From Paraspadella gotoi (taxonomy: Eukaryota; Chaetognatha), in the NCBI GenBank assembly GCA_051294375.1, contig CM119270.1, positions 21,171,775 through 21,235,774 on the forward strand: 64,000 nt of DNA, written 5' to 3'. The notes beneath the pieces were generated by a model that was not told the origin of the DNA, searched no databases, and was given only the letters and a program-made list of their open reading frames with translations. The first letter of the stretch is position 1. Every line of letters begins with the position of its first letter. A program made the translations under genes and the position numbers. Shown here one piece after another: positions 48,373-59,868 of the stretch.

Positions 48373-48719
48373 AAGAAAACATAAAACTCTGTAACGGCGT
48401 GTATTAGTAACATCCCAGTTTTCAACCGTAATCCAAGAAAAACGAAACACTAAAAAACTGCCAATCCTGGCGTTTAACTTTAAAAACGTTTGGCGCTAAC
48501 TGAAAAAGGACACAAATAAAGACGCCTAGAAAAAATTTGACACAATAGGAGGGGGGGAATGAGACGATGGAGCTAATAATTCTGACCAACTGACTGACTA
48601 ACACATTAAATGACTTTTGGCAAAAACTATCTTCGGGCATAAATAAACTACAATTCCCTGTCTAATTCATTTTCACAACAATAAGAACAAAAATAAACTT
48701 TTTCTTCTTTTTCATTAGG

Positions 48720-48839
48720 ATCGAAAGCGCGAGTGCTGCCGGTGGATCTGACTCTGAGGCCGACCTCGAAAACTCGACATATGTTACACCCGATTCCTTG
48801 GAAATAGTAGCCAAGCTAAAAAGGAAACGTGAATTTTAG
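48720..48839 (+). CDS. Candidate terminal exon, acidic Ser-rich peptide
   Basis: The acceptor TTTTTCATTAG precedes a 39-codon frame reading GGSDSEADLENSTYVTPDSL, then EIVAKLKRKREF and TAG. This looks like the C-terminal tail of a nuclear protein (acidic stretch, then a basic KLKRKR). It could follow the exon at 48220-48372, but the phases do not join as written. Confidence 0.28.
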   Translation: MESASAAGGSDSEADLENSTYVTPDSLEIVAKLKRKREF

Positions 48840-49146
48840 GTGGAAGCCCGAATTGTAAGGACAATACGGCAACGCCGGGGCCAATTTCGGCAATTCCAAA
48901 GATGGAACCGAAAAGGTAAAAGAAATACTATGGTTGTTCCGGATTTTGGTAAAACGATATACACGTTTAACCTGAAATGCAACTTCGCCGCCCCCCGCAG
49001 GTAACGAAATCGGATCTCGTAAGTTAATAATCGAACCGAGCTAAGAACGATATCAACCCTATTCAACCTTCAAACGAACATGGCGAGGCGAAAGGTGCCT
49101 TTCATAATACGAAGCCAACCATAAAAAAAAAAAAAAAGAGACGAAA

Positions 49147-49407
49147 ATGGCCACAAATCTCAAATATTTCAAATTTTCCTTACCCGCAGGTAGCCGCATC
49201 AGAGATCGTCAAACACTCTCGCAGACATTCCTCAGGCATCCTCAAGCATCTCCTCTACGATTCTCGATGAGGACCCTCGATACGGAAAGACCGGAATTTC
49301 TCTTTGAAGATCTGCGTACATACGGTCTCCTTCCAAAAAATATTAGAGACGGCACAACCATACTAACGACACGAAAAACCTTAAACTACTCCTACGGGAA
49401 AAAATAG
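49147..49407 (+). CDS. Candidate coding fragment, unidentified
   Basis: An 86-codon frame with a possible acceptor CCCGCAG at 49182-49188. Different frames look coding in turn (SEIVKHSRRHSSGILKHLL, then RPEFLFEDLRTYGLLPKNI), which suggests one or two frameshifts. I assign no function. Confidence 0.2.
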   Translation: MATNLKYFKFSLPAGSRIRDRQTLSQTFLRHPQASPLRFSMRTLDTERPEFLFEDLRTYGLLPKNIRDGTTILTTRKTLNYSYGKK

Positions 49408-51271
49408 TAAATTTGAGACAAAATAATAAAAAATAGCTAAATCTTGGATCATTCTGTACTAAATCTTCGCAGTTAAGAAACTTCTTGTAAATAAATCTTC
49501 TTGAATTGAATCATCTTGAAATATTAAGCACTGTAAAGGCAAAATAATTAACATTCCCTTATCTACCTTATGTCGTAGTAGGTTGGCAAAATAAAATTAA
49601 TAACATAAACCTAAAACGAAAATCAATACTATCACATACTAAACCCGAAATATACGAAAACCATAAAAATCGTTTACTTAAAAAAACAAAAGCAATACTA
49701 AACGAGCTGAAGGAAGTTTACTTTACTGGTTTATACCTGCTTTAAGCATCCGTCTGGCCATATCAACGAGTAAAATAAGCGGAAGGTAAAACTAAGGAGA
49801 CAACGAATGGGGCGAGCACGCTCCAACCCTGCCAAAAAGCAAGCAAAGCAATAACATGGTAAACCTTACTCGTCGCTTGGCTCCCTACCAGCTTCCCTGC
49901 TAACTTATTTTAATAGGGAGGAAAGCACAAAAATGAGAACGTACAATGTCCAAACGATAGCGAAACGCAATCACCCTGCCACAGAAAATTGGGACGCAAC
50001 TGTAAGGACGGGTAAAGTACTAAAAAGGGTTCTCGTTAAGGGTCCTTGCCGTCCTAAAAGAGGAAGAGCGGTAGTCAGAAAGTTAAACGCTTCGTTACCT
50101 GAATGCCGAATAAAGTTTGGAGCTTCCCCGGACGATTTCTCTGCAACCAATTTCTTAATGGAACCGGCCATAACGTATAAGAGAAACCGCCCGCCTTGCG
50201 GCGCGCAGGGAGACAGTCATGAAACAGATTTGCAACGTCACTCCAAAAGCCTAAAGTTGTGATATTTAGCCATCAAACTCAGCAAAAACTCTCCCGTCCC
50301 GTCTAGAGTATTTTGAAAAGTTTGAATGGCAAAAAAACTTTTATCAAAAAGCGAAAAAAATGTTAGGTGGCAACTATGAATAATATAAAATATCACAGAG
50401 AAAGATAATCTATAATTATTCTTTCCATACTCTAAATTGCCGTCTCATCTCCTAAGGGTATCAAAAATGACATAAGCTAAAGATAAATACAAAAAATGTG
50501 GACAGATCGGGGCGTTCCATAACAGTTGGTGGTTGGCAACACCGCTCCGAAGAGTGGTTTTGTTCTTGCCCGTCTGTTCTGGTGCGGGAAGAACACTGCC
50601 TTTGGCGAGCGTTGGTTGTTTGTGTCCTCCTCTCGCTTAACCAAGAAACCTTGAACTTGACTTCAACTTCACCTTTTTCTCAATCGACCCTACGAAAACG
50701 AAAAAGAAACTAAAAATAAAACTTGAAATTTAGTGGGTTAGAACGCTAAGTACTAAATAATCGAAAAAATATCAATTTTCTAAAAAAAAGTTGAACAAAG
50801 TATTTTAAAAAATATTTTTTCTAAAAAAATACTAAATTTTCATTACACGAAAAATTGGCGCGTACGCCGCCCCGCCACGAAACGGGAAGGAAAGAACCTT
50901 GTTCGTACAAAAAAGAAAAAAATTTTCGAAAATTTAGCAAAAAAAAAAGTCCCAAAAAATACAAAGGGAGTACTACACGTAGTTAATCTTGGTAAGTGTT
51001 TGGGGATAACGTGGGAAAATCCCAATTTCTCCGAGCGTAAAGTCCGAAAGATCTGAGGAAAAAGGCATGATGGTAAAAAAACACTTTGTCCGGAGATAAT
51101 CGAGCCGTACGATCGATGAAAAGTCGAGGTTAACCATACCGAAAACCAAACACACCAAAATAACATATTACCCTAAAAATAATATTTATTTAACTAAAAA
51201 ATATACTAAAGAAAAAACGTAAATACAAATAATTATTTCCGGAAAATGATCGCCGCACCAAGATTTTCAGC

Positions 51272-51418
51272 ACGACCAAGCAACTTTTTAAATTCGTAAG
51301 CCTCATCCGTAATCGTCGTCACGATCCGAGCGTCCACTACGAACCGGCGGAAGTCATGTTCATCGTCGCCGAAGCCCAGATGTTAACGAGCATAAACACG
51401 AAAAACAATGTCTTGTAA
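51272..51418 (+). CDS. Candidate exon of unidentified gene
   Basis: The acceptor ATTTTCAG (ends 51270) is followed by a 48-codon open frame with protein-like content: SLIRNRRHDPSVHYEPAEVM, then FIVAEAQMLTSINTKNNVL and TAA. No domain is recognised. It may belong with the other + strand fragments at 48.2-49.4 kb. Confidence 0.27.
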   Translation, partial: TTKQLFKFVSLIRNRRHDPSVHYEPAEVMFIVAEAQMLTSINTKNNVL

Positions 51419-51667
51419 AATTACGGCAGCCATCGACAATGCATCGAAAAAATCGATGGCTGGGAAACCAAAATATCGATGAAGTCAATATACGTCAATA
51501 TTACGGGGGCGTAACGCAAAAATATGAATAAATATAACGTTATCCACCGTAACATCCGTGAAATAGTGAACGACGAATAGGCGGAAATAAAAAAATTTAA
51601 AAATACTTACTAAAAAAGGGGAAAACAGGCAAAAATTTTATGAGATTATGAGAAAAGGCCAAAGCAG

Positions 51668-52096
51668 TTAAAATTTACTTGTGTTAGCGAGAGAGGCTTG
51701 AACGGGCCGACTTTCCGCCGCACGGAACAAGCCTCCCACGGACCTCACCCGCCAGCCCATGAGGTATAAACACCCTCTCGGACAATTGTTCCCTTTAGCG
51801 TGAACGGACGTCACGCAAAAGAAACAAGGTGAGACTCCCCGTCGCAAGGCGCCCCCATAACCGATCAAGGCCGACATGGTGGGCAGAAAATACGAAACAA
51901 ACACATGAACAAACAAAATAAAATTGATCAAAAATAAATAGCGGCTTTTGAAGCGGGGCACTCCCATAAAAAAAGATTTGCAAAAGTGCAGAAAAATAGA
52001 AAATCCGAGTGAACGCGAACTGAAAGAAAATGAGTAAAATAAATAACGTTTTCGCCACGTTTTACAGGAAATCGAATCCGTATTTACGAAGTCCAA
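51668..52096 (-). CDS. Candidate coding fragment, unidentified
   Basis: A 142-codon minus frame whose C-terminal half (RRGVSPCFFCVTSVHAKGN, then a stretch ending AAESRPVQASLANT) looks more protein-like than its hydrophobic N-terminal half. A possible donor (AA|GTAAAT) lies at its end. Weakly supported. Confidence 0.15.
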   Translation of the reverse strand: MDFVNTDSISCKTWRKRYLFYSFSFSSRSLGFSIFLHFCKSFFMGVPRFKSRYLFLINFILFVHVFVSYFLPTMSALIGYGGALRRGVSPCFFCVTSVHAKGNNCPRGCLYLMGWRVRSVGGLFRAAESRPVQASLANTSKF

Positions 52097-53499
52097 ACGC
52101 CTTTACTCGCGCCACAGGAGAATCCCAACTTTTTCAGATGAAATTTAAATAAAACGCAGAAAAAGACGGAATAAGAAAGTAAAAATAACTAATGATTAAA
52201 ATGAAAAAACATTAAAAATCAATAAAAGAAGACGAGCTATTCAGCTCACAGAAAAGGAAAAAAGGCTTTCGAGAAAAGCCTAACGCCATCGAATTAAAGT
52301 AAAAAAAAGTAGCCTAAGCTTCAGGCGCGGGGGCCCTGTATCATTAGAGAAAAATACCCGAGAGTCAAGATTACTCCCGCGCTCGACGGCAGATTAATTT
52401 AATATTTAAAAATGAAAAGAAATACTAATAATATAAAAAATTAATCCTAATCATTTAATAATTAAACCCGTTAATTAAACGCTCGGTTATTTAATAAATT
52501 CTCTAAATAATTTTTACTTTAAAAACGCAAAAAAGCGATTCTAAAAATGAAAACTTTAAACTTTTCTGCGACCTGGGCCGTCGCAACAAAAAATTGGAAA
52601 AAAACTTCTGCGGCCCCCGTTTAAAATATAATAAATTGTCTGGCCGTATAGAACGGACGCAGACAGAAAAAAGAAAAATTGTCCGGTTCGAGTAAAGAAC
52701 AGGACAGCGGACACAAAAAACAATAGCTAAAAGAGAGAGTTTACTACTATGAATCCCGTTTATTCCGTCGAAACGTCGTCAGATGAAATTTCCCGGAGAA
52801 AAATCCACTACCCATTGACGAACGACGAACCGGAACGCGTTGAGTTCTGTAAACAGCATGGTAAAGGGCACGAATAAAAATTAAAGAAATAAATAATTAA
52901 AATGTTATATACAGGTGTGCGGAAAAATGTAGATTAAAAAGCAGCCTAGGTAATTTATAATCAAAAGGTACATTTTTGCGACTTTAATCTTATCTTAAGC
53001 ACATTTAATAATTGTTTAGCGATGCCGTGACTGAGAAAATGACTCAGAGCTGACACAATGCGCGTAATATTACTTACTTTACTGTGCCCAAAATAACATA
53101 GAGTAAATCACGTGACATTTAAACCACCAATATTTAAATAGCTCAAGTGGTTTTAACAGGGGATGGGAGCTTCCGTCCCAAAACCTTTAACAATGATTAA
53201 TATGTGCTGTAAACAAGATCTTAGCCCTATGTCTCCAGAAGGGAAAGGTTAGGGCTGTATGGCTAAACGCCTGTCCCGGCAAAACAACTTCAAAAAAAAA
53301 AAAAAAAAAATATAAAACAATCTCAAATATCTCCCGCGCGGACCCCACGGACACCAAGGCTTGCCCACTACACAGCAGAGAGCGGGCGTCGGAGACTGGA
53401 AAACTCAAACAACGTCCCTCTCTAACCCTGCTGCCTGCAGACTTGAGGGACCAGCGCGCCTGCCCTTCGCGATCTTGCCTGATCCCGGGAGTACTGCCT

Positions 53500-53960
53500 C
53501 TTTCGGAGACTGTTACCGACGCCGGAAATGATCAACTGAAACGCCAACAATGCCTGCCGGTGACCTCAAATTCCTCTGACGGCACGCTCCTCGCGCGGCA
53601 CCGCTAAAGCGGGGCTCGCGAGCCCGGCCGCAGACATTCGAGGTCCTGGTCCTCCCGGTGAGCAGCAGTAAGGAACTGCTCTTGTGCTCTTACTGCCAAA
53701 ACCTTGTACTCACCTCTACAAGGTTCGGGCTTAACAGGTTCCGCTAGTACCATAAAACAGGGGGGCCTCGGGAAATCTGTACATCGCCTTGCGAAGTCCC
53801 AGCAGATTCTTCGGCACTCTGTACTCTGCGTCTCCTGCAATCCCGCGAGACGACCGCCAACGTCGAAAACGCCTGCAGGAGCCTGTCGAGCAGGAACTTG
53901 CTGACCTTGGCTGTCGTCGTGGCAGAAGCACCTGAAAAAAGAAGTGATGGAGGCTTGCAT
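53500..53960 (-). pseudogene. Fragment resembling a Ty1/copia reverse transcriptase
   Basis: On the minus strand one frame reads LRKAMYRFPEAP. The next frame continues with LWY, so a single frameshift gives the Ty1/copia pattern KAxYGxPEAPxLWY. About 200 bases further on (near 53540) another frame reads GIVGVSVDHF, resembling the G-x-x-VDD-x active-site strand, with His in place of the second Asp. The order of the two motifs is right, but the spacing (about 70 residues) is longer than usual. Integrase, RNase H and LTRs were not found. Frameshifts fit the poor sequence quality here, so I cannot tell a live element from a dead one. Confidence 0.3.
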
Positions 53961-55002
53961 CTTGAAGCTTTGAAAAATTTATAAGTTTGTTCCCCGCTTG
54001 AAAACCTTGGAGAAAAAACTCGACAGTGACGGTCCTCCAAACCTGGAAGAAAAGGGAGGAAAACAAAAGAAGAAGCGACAATTAACCGCGACGTCCGTAT
54101 TGGAAAAACCCGTTATGCAAATGAAGGCAAAAATATTAAAACCATAAAAAATATTTTTTTCTTTTTCCAAATAAAATTCAAAAAATCGCGAATCTTCAAA
54201 ATAACATAGCCGCGCGATGAGTAACGAATAAAAACCGAAACGGCGAATAAAATCGGCATAAAACCGATTAGACTGTACCGCCAAAATCCCATTTTGAGCT
54301 TACTTTAAAATGTGAAATCCGTATACATAAAAAATTAGACAAACGAGAATAATTCGAAGACTTCATTTTTACTGTCAAATCTGAACAAAAAATTTCGAGT
54401 AGGGTTGCACTTACGAAAATCGAAAATAAATAAATAAATTAATATTTTTTACCCTACTTCCAGCTACTGAAAATAATAAAATAAATTCTTAAAATAAAGT
54501 ACTAACCAAAACAAAACAAGTTTCCTGAAGAACATTTGTCTTAAACAGTAAAAACAAATAAACAAAAAAAATTCAAAAAATCTGAAAAATAATTTAATGC
54601 AGAATTTCAGGTTTGTGGGCAGTTCCCTATGGGGGAAATTCACTCGGCGCCGAACGAAATCAAAGCCAAAATTAAGGGAAAAACGAATTTTCCTTTTTTC
54701 GGCCGAAAGCCTACTGTAAACATTTTCGGTTATGATAGCAATAATAATAAAAATATAGGGCACAGAGTATGTTCTTTGAAGGTGAGGTATTCGTATTTAT
54801 TTTAAACTTTCCCTATCTAATATCAAAACGGATGATTATTAAAAATCGATCGCGATCGAAAATTTTTCAATTAAGGTCGCGTACGAACGCGCAGCCGCCC
54901 CGTACGAGTCCGTTTGCTAGGCACCTTCTGATTTAACGCCGGGGCCTCACAGGCTCGTCAACTTGGTTTCGTGCAGCCAAAGAAGGAGCGAGTAGGCCGA
55001 CC

Positions 55003-55527
55003 TCATGGATGCCAATGTGGAATAAAGATGTCGTCTGACGTTAAAGGAAATGATAATTCTCGGGCGTCTGAGGCGAGACGATGGAATCGCTCCATGATCG
55101 GATCTTTCGACCTCGGAGGACAAGCGTTGAAGCGTGTTTCCCGCCCCCGCAGTCGACGAAGCAGAGAACAACCCACGAAGAGGCGAGATAGACTCTCCAG
55201 GCACATCTTGTAGTTGATAGGCCGATTAAACATGAGAAAAAGTTCCATCTGAAACCGAAAAATATATTCTACATTTAGGGCGAAAGAGGCCGATTCGCTG
55301 TCGAATGGATTTCGACGAAGAGAACTCGAGGGATGCTTCTTGCCGCAGATCACGTTGAAGCTAAAAAGTCCATAACACGTCCGCAACGAAAGGCCAGCAT
55401 TACGATCCAGCAGCGGCCACGAGGCAACGGAAAATATGGGCGGTGAGAACGGGAGAGCGTCGAGAGGAGGAGCCACCGCGTCAACTCGGGCGACGAAAAC
55501 TCGCGGATGATGCCTTTGGTTACCCAT
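55003..55527 (-). CDS. Unidentified minus-strand open frame, 174 codons
   Basis: This is one of the longest uninterrupted frames in the noisy region. It has mixed composition (hydrophobic and basic, with a VIFxR-like FQMELFLMFNRPINYKMCLE stretch). Overlapping open frames in other registers are almost as long, so frame choice is uncertain. It lies just downstream of the Tudor-like exons on the same strand and could be part of that gene. Confidence 0.2.
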   Translation of the reverse strand: MGNQRHHPRVFVARVDAVAPPLDALPFSPPIFSVASWPLLDRNAGLSLRTCYGLFSFNVICGKKHPSSSLRRNPFDSESASFALNVEYIFRFQMELFLMFNRPINYKMCLESLSRLFVGCSLLRRLRGRETRFNACPPRSKDPIMERFHRLASDARELSFPLTSDDIFIPHWHP

Positions 55528-56082
55528 GGAGACGCAGAAGCATCGGTAAATTGGCCACGTCCGATCCCAGCGCCCAAGAAATAAATCAGGTTCCCGCCCC
55601 CGCCAATCCCAAAATGGGAATTAAATTCCCATATCACCATTTTCCCAGTGAAAAATTGAGAGAGAGAGGCCCAGATTCGCATCAATCGGACGTTTCTCTA
55701 TTCGTCCACCAAGGGATGATCCAATGATTTTTAAGATAATTCGATATTGAAAAACGTCGAGAAAAACGCATTTTTTTAAACTCGAAATTTACTAATACTT
55801 TGACGATGAGCGAAAATCGCCATGAAAAAAAATAACGAATTTAAAAACATGAAATTTATCTGCGATACGGTAAGACAGAATTAGGCGAACGAAACGCGGA
55901 TAAAAAAATTTACTCAAGACTAAACGCTTGGAACGCGGACTTAACATAACGACGCGCGCAGGCGATCTCGGAAGGCATCCCACGAAGAAGAACATCTCCG
56001 GCGTCGTCTCTGTAGGGGCGTGGCCGCGATCAGCAGAAGATAAAAATCTCGATGAAGTAAATTTCGACAAGCACCAGTCACC

Positions 56083-56484
56083 TTAGGCCCGTTCAAGACG
56101 TATCGGTCGACCGAATTCGCTCGCACAGGCGAAGCCACCCTGCACGTTGAAGACACGCTTCGTGATGGCGCCGGAAAATATCGGCGTCGAAATGTCGCCG
56201 AAACTCAGCCGGCTGAGCTGCTCGTTGTCGACATCGATACGAAGGTCAGGTTGTAAGATGAATTCCGCGAGCTCGACGACGCCCTTGGGCCGAATTGGAT
56301 CGTCGACGTCTCTGTAGAAAAGGAATCTTTCTACCACGGCAAATTGCGAATCTCGCATCCACGAGATGAAAATAAAAGGAGAGAAATCTTTTCTCCGCGC
56401 AGGTGAAGCGTCGTCACAAAAACGGCAAGAACGTCGACGGGCGAGGGACATCCTCCATGAATCCAGATGGAACCGCGTCGTCAA
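56083..56484 (-). CDS. Candidate exon, downstream of Tudor-like exon
   Basis: The frame contains RPKGVVELAEFILQPDLRID, then VDNEQLSRLSFGDISTPIF, which is coding-like, with GC-rich third positions. A different frame upstream (VPSGFMEDVPRPSTFLPFL) and one downstream (VDRYVLNGPK before GTGACT) also look coding. The exon structure is therefore blurred by frameshifts. No catalytic motif is seen. Confidence 0.3.
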   Translation of the reverse strand: MTTRFHLDSWRMSLARRRSCRFCDDASPARRKDFSPFIFISWMRDSQFAVVERFLFYRDVDDPIRPKGVVELAEFILQPDLRIDVDNEQLSRLSFGDISTPIFSGAITKRVFNVQGGFACASEFGRPIRLERA

Positions 56485-56604
56485 CCGAAGAATCTCAATT
56501 TTTATCAGCCTTTGGCCTAGGGAGTGTAGACTCAGAGCCGAGAATAAAATATTTAACGAAGACTAAGCTGTAATTTTCAATTCACTTTGTAAAAACGGAT
56601 TATT

Positions 56605-56718
56605 TTAAAACGCAATATCTCCATAATCCAAATATACAAAGCTGATTACGTCGTCGCTCGGAAAGACGTTCACGATCGCCGCCGCTGGCGGAAACCAGCG
56701 CACCCCCGCTCGGCGGCT
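56605..56718 (-). CDS. Candidate exon with Tudor-like strand motif
   Basis: The frame reads WFPPAAAIVNVFPSDD, then VISFVYLDYGDIAF and a stop at 56605-56607. The VYLDYGD stretch matches the core FxDYGN pattern of Tudor domains, which bind methylated arginine and occur in germline piRNA proteins. The aromatic and acidic residues that the pattern needs are present, but only about one third of a domain is visible. Confidence 0.3.
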   Translation of the reverse strand, partial: SRRAGVRWFPPAAAIVNVFPSDDVISFVYLDYGDIAF

Positions 56719-56880
56719 AAAACAGCAAAGTCACGTAGGCCTGGAAACTCCGGCGCCGGTTCCTGACCAATTCGGCTGGCGGCGGTTCACGACCTAATTT
56801 TCTCCGTTGCTCCTCCGAATAGTCTTGAATTAGCATGAAGAGAGCCTTTGAAAAAATCCGCGCATCTCGACGGGGCTCAA
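56719..56880 (-). CDS. Candidate exon next to the gap, same minus-strand gene
   Basis: The peptide DARIFSKALFMLIQDYSEEQ, then RRKLGREPPPAELV and RNRRRSFQAYVTLLF, is coding-like. It ends a few bases before the Tudor-like frame in a different register, so the two are probably one exon split by a one-base error. The N gap at 56918 cuts off whatever precedes it. Confidence 0.35.
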
Positions 56881-56917
56881 TTCCGTCAAATGGAGGAGCG
56901 GCATGATGATTTTTGTC

Positions 56918-56942
56918 NNNNNNNNNNNNNNNNNNNNNNNNN
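56918..56942. other. Assembly gap, 25 N
   Basis: A second run of exactly 25 N, followed directly by (GA)n (56943-56970). It closes the error-rich block that begins at about 33.6 kb. Confidence 0.9.
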
Positions 56943-58247
56943 GAGAGAGAGAGAGAGAGAGAGAGAGAGCGTCTTTTTCGCGAACCGAGTTTCTTGTTGC
57001 GTTGAGTCGTTAAAAAGTTTTTCCCAGACGAAACCATCAAAACTTTGGCGCCAAATTTCGCCTTTTTCTTCTTTTTTTTCATTCTCTCTTTAAAAAAAAA
57101 TGAGAATAATCTTTCGACTTTACGTTTTATAATTATTCTTTGCTTCTTTGTTTTTATTTTGGTAATATTGTCAATTAGACATTATATTATAATTATTATT
57201 ATATCTGAATCAAGAGTATTTGCCTGTAAAGTAGTTTGAGTTTTAAAAATATAGAGAGAATGAGAGAGACTGAAAGAGCGAGAGAAAGAGAGAAAGAGAG
57301 AAAGAGAAAAAGAGAAAGATAGAAAGAAAAACCGCAATTGGTAGTATATTTCAATCTTCTAATTCTTTCAGTTTTCCATTAAATATTCGAATATTGTTCT
57401 TAATAAAGATAAACAAAATTAAGAAATAGCAAAAAAAATACAGAAATAAATGCGGAAGAAGAGGAAGAGGAAGAAGAGGAAGAAAAAATATATTTGCAGG
57501 AGGAGCAGGAAGAGGAAGAGGAAAAGAAAGAAATAAGTTGAAAACGGCGGAAGTGATAAGTTCGCCGTTGGTGGCAGCAAAGTCGGTGAAAACAAAAGGG
57601 AAAACTTTATAAACAAAAAGTAAATAAAATTATAACATTGAGGAAAAAAAAGAGCAATGCTAGCAAGATGTAAAGTGATTAAGAAGTTAGCGACAGAAAA
57701 ACAAAATACAAGTGGCAAAAACTAAGTCTGTTCGCACCTTAAAAATTTAATTAGTAAACAATACAACCAATATAAAAATGTATTAAATTACCTATCTTGC
57801 CTATGACATTGGAAAGGCAATAGTGGGTTAATCAAAAAGACTCGCTCATATTCTAGTTTATTTACTTCCCTATCAATGAAGTGGTATAATATTTTTGTAT
57901 AATATTCTCTCTTCAAAACATGGACTCATCAGTGAAAATCTAACTGACCCTTTTTTTTTTAAATTGTCAATATTAAATAAACTGCGTACATGTTCTAGTT
58001 AAACTTGCTAAGTTTCTTCTTAGAATCTAAATAAAACAAGATTAACAAATCTAAATAAAACATGATTAACAAATCATTAAGATAAATACACAAAATACAA
58101 ATACAAACGGACGAACGAACGATTATTTTTTTTCTCCAACGCCTCCGCTTTCATAAAGTCTCCAACCCAAGATTTATGCAAGATTTATCCAAGATTTATT
58201 CGCCAGACGGGAGAGAGAAAAAAATCTCTTTCGAGGATTTAGCAGTG

Positions 58248-58280
<33 letters not shown>

Positions 58281-58495
58281 ATCAGAGGATAAAACGAAAT
58301 TTTTCTTGGCTAATTATTGTCACTCATCTTTATTCTTTATCTCGCCTTGGAAGAGAGAAAGCCGCCGCGCTTAGAAGCCAATAAATCCTCAGCTTCACTG
58401 CGGAGATGAAAAAAAAAGAGAGACTTTAATAACTTGCGAGTTATTATTACTATTTTTTTATTGTATTAATGGGAGGTTGAAAGGATTAAGGGGAA

Positions 58496-58534
<39 letters not shown>

Positions 58535-59868
58535 ATAGCGATACGATATATAAAATATATATGATTATGTATAAATTTTTTTACGAAACGTTTACAAGCG
58601 CAACTCAATCTATCCCTGAACGCGATGTTACGAACAGAACAGGAATTTGTTAATAAATAACAACCGTTAAGAAAAGCTAATACATTTAAACCTAGAACGA
58701 CATAGTTTGAAGATCAAAATTCTTCATCCACCCCCACTTTTTTTTTTCGTTTACGCAATAACAAAATGTGACATGGCAATTTGTAACAAAATTACAGCGA
58801 GAACTTGTTTAATTGGAAAGTCGTTAAATAAAAGAGGATCCGTCATTTTTCACTGAACCCTTCCTCAGTGCTAAATTAGCGACGTGTCGATAGAAGGCTC
58901 GTACAATTAACACGGGTAACGTTTGTTAATAAAAAAGGAACAGTTGAAGGCCGAAAATTACGTTCAATTTAAAAAAAAGATTAATAATGAATAAGAAACT
59001 AAACCCGGCAGCGGGAAAAAGTTTTAAGTGTGACTGATGTGAAGGGACTTCCGCTTTTCATTTTTTCGCCTCGGGTTTCACAAAAGGGGTCATCTTTTCA
59101 CGATCCCATTCTCTCTCTCTCACTCTCTCGGATTTGTCAATTTTACAAAATTCAACGTCTTTTGATTTGACCGAGCTGTTTATTTTCTCACGCTCAAGGC
59201 GAAATAGGGGGGGGTAAATAAAAGAGACAAAAATTGTGAAGATAAACATTTGAAAAATAAAAAAACTTTTTGTAAATTAAATATTTGTTATATTGAAAAA
59301 AAAAAGAATTACTGCGGTTGTTTAAAAATAAAAAATAAATCTCTTGAAAATACCGCGGGCCCTGACTTCTTGAACCAGCTCAGCTCTGTGTTCAGCCAAC
59401 ATACCTTCAACCCCAGCATCTCCACCTCTCCAGCCCCAGCCCAATTCCACATCAGCAATCCACAGTTCTCCTTCTTCTGCTTGTTCCTTGCTGATCGAAT
59501 TTCCAAAGTTGATCTGATCGGGGAAATCGTTTATAAGGTCAACCTCCGGTCTCCCTGCAGCCAGGGCATTCTTGCGATCGCTTGGATAAGGCTTGTTTCC
59601 ACGTTGATTCGACTCTTTGGGCCGAAGTCTCGAAAGTAGGGAATGTCGCTCTGGATGACACCAGGCCGTCGCTTCGCTTGGCGGAGCAACCTGACGGGGA
59701 AGAAAATGGCTTTCTGACTGGGATAATATTGTGAAATCATATAAGATTAAAACTAATTCTATAACTAAGCTTATCTTAACCCGACTTTGGGACAGACTGA
59801 TGTCATTTTCTCACGATTAATAAAACATATTTTACAAAAGAGGGCGCTTTTAAAAATAATTTTCGGCA
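56943..59868. other. AT-rich intergenic with microsatellites
   Basis: GA-rich runs at 56943-56970 and 57250-57330, a GAAGAG-rich stretch at 57450-57530, (GAC)n at 58249-58280 and (GA)n at 58499-58532. The stretch 57750-57900 is an inverted fragment of the inverted-repeat family (ACAATACAACCAATATAAAA and, further on, CAATGAAGTGGTATAATATT). Two overlapping frames at 59309-59740, one on each strand, look slightly coding-like but show no motif. Confidence 0.4.

Noticed and set aside
59250-59639. Open frame of 129 codons (+), with overlapping minus frames
   Set aside because: Both strands look equally coding-like, with no motif, no splice evidence and a low-complexity N-terminus.
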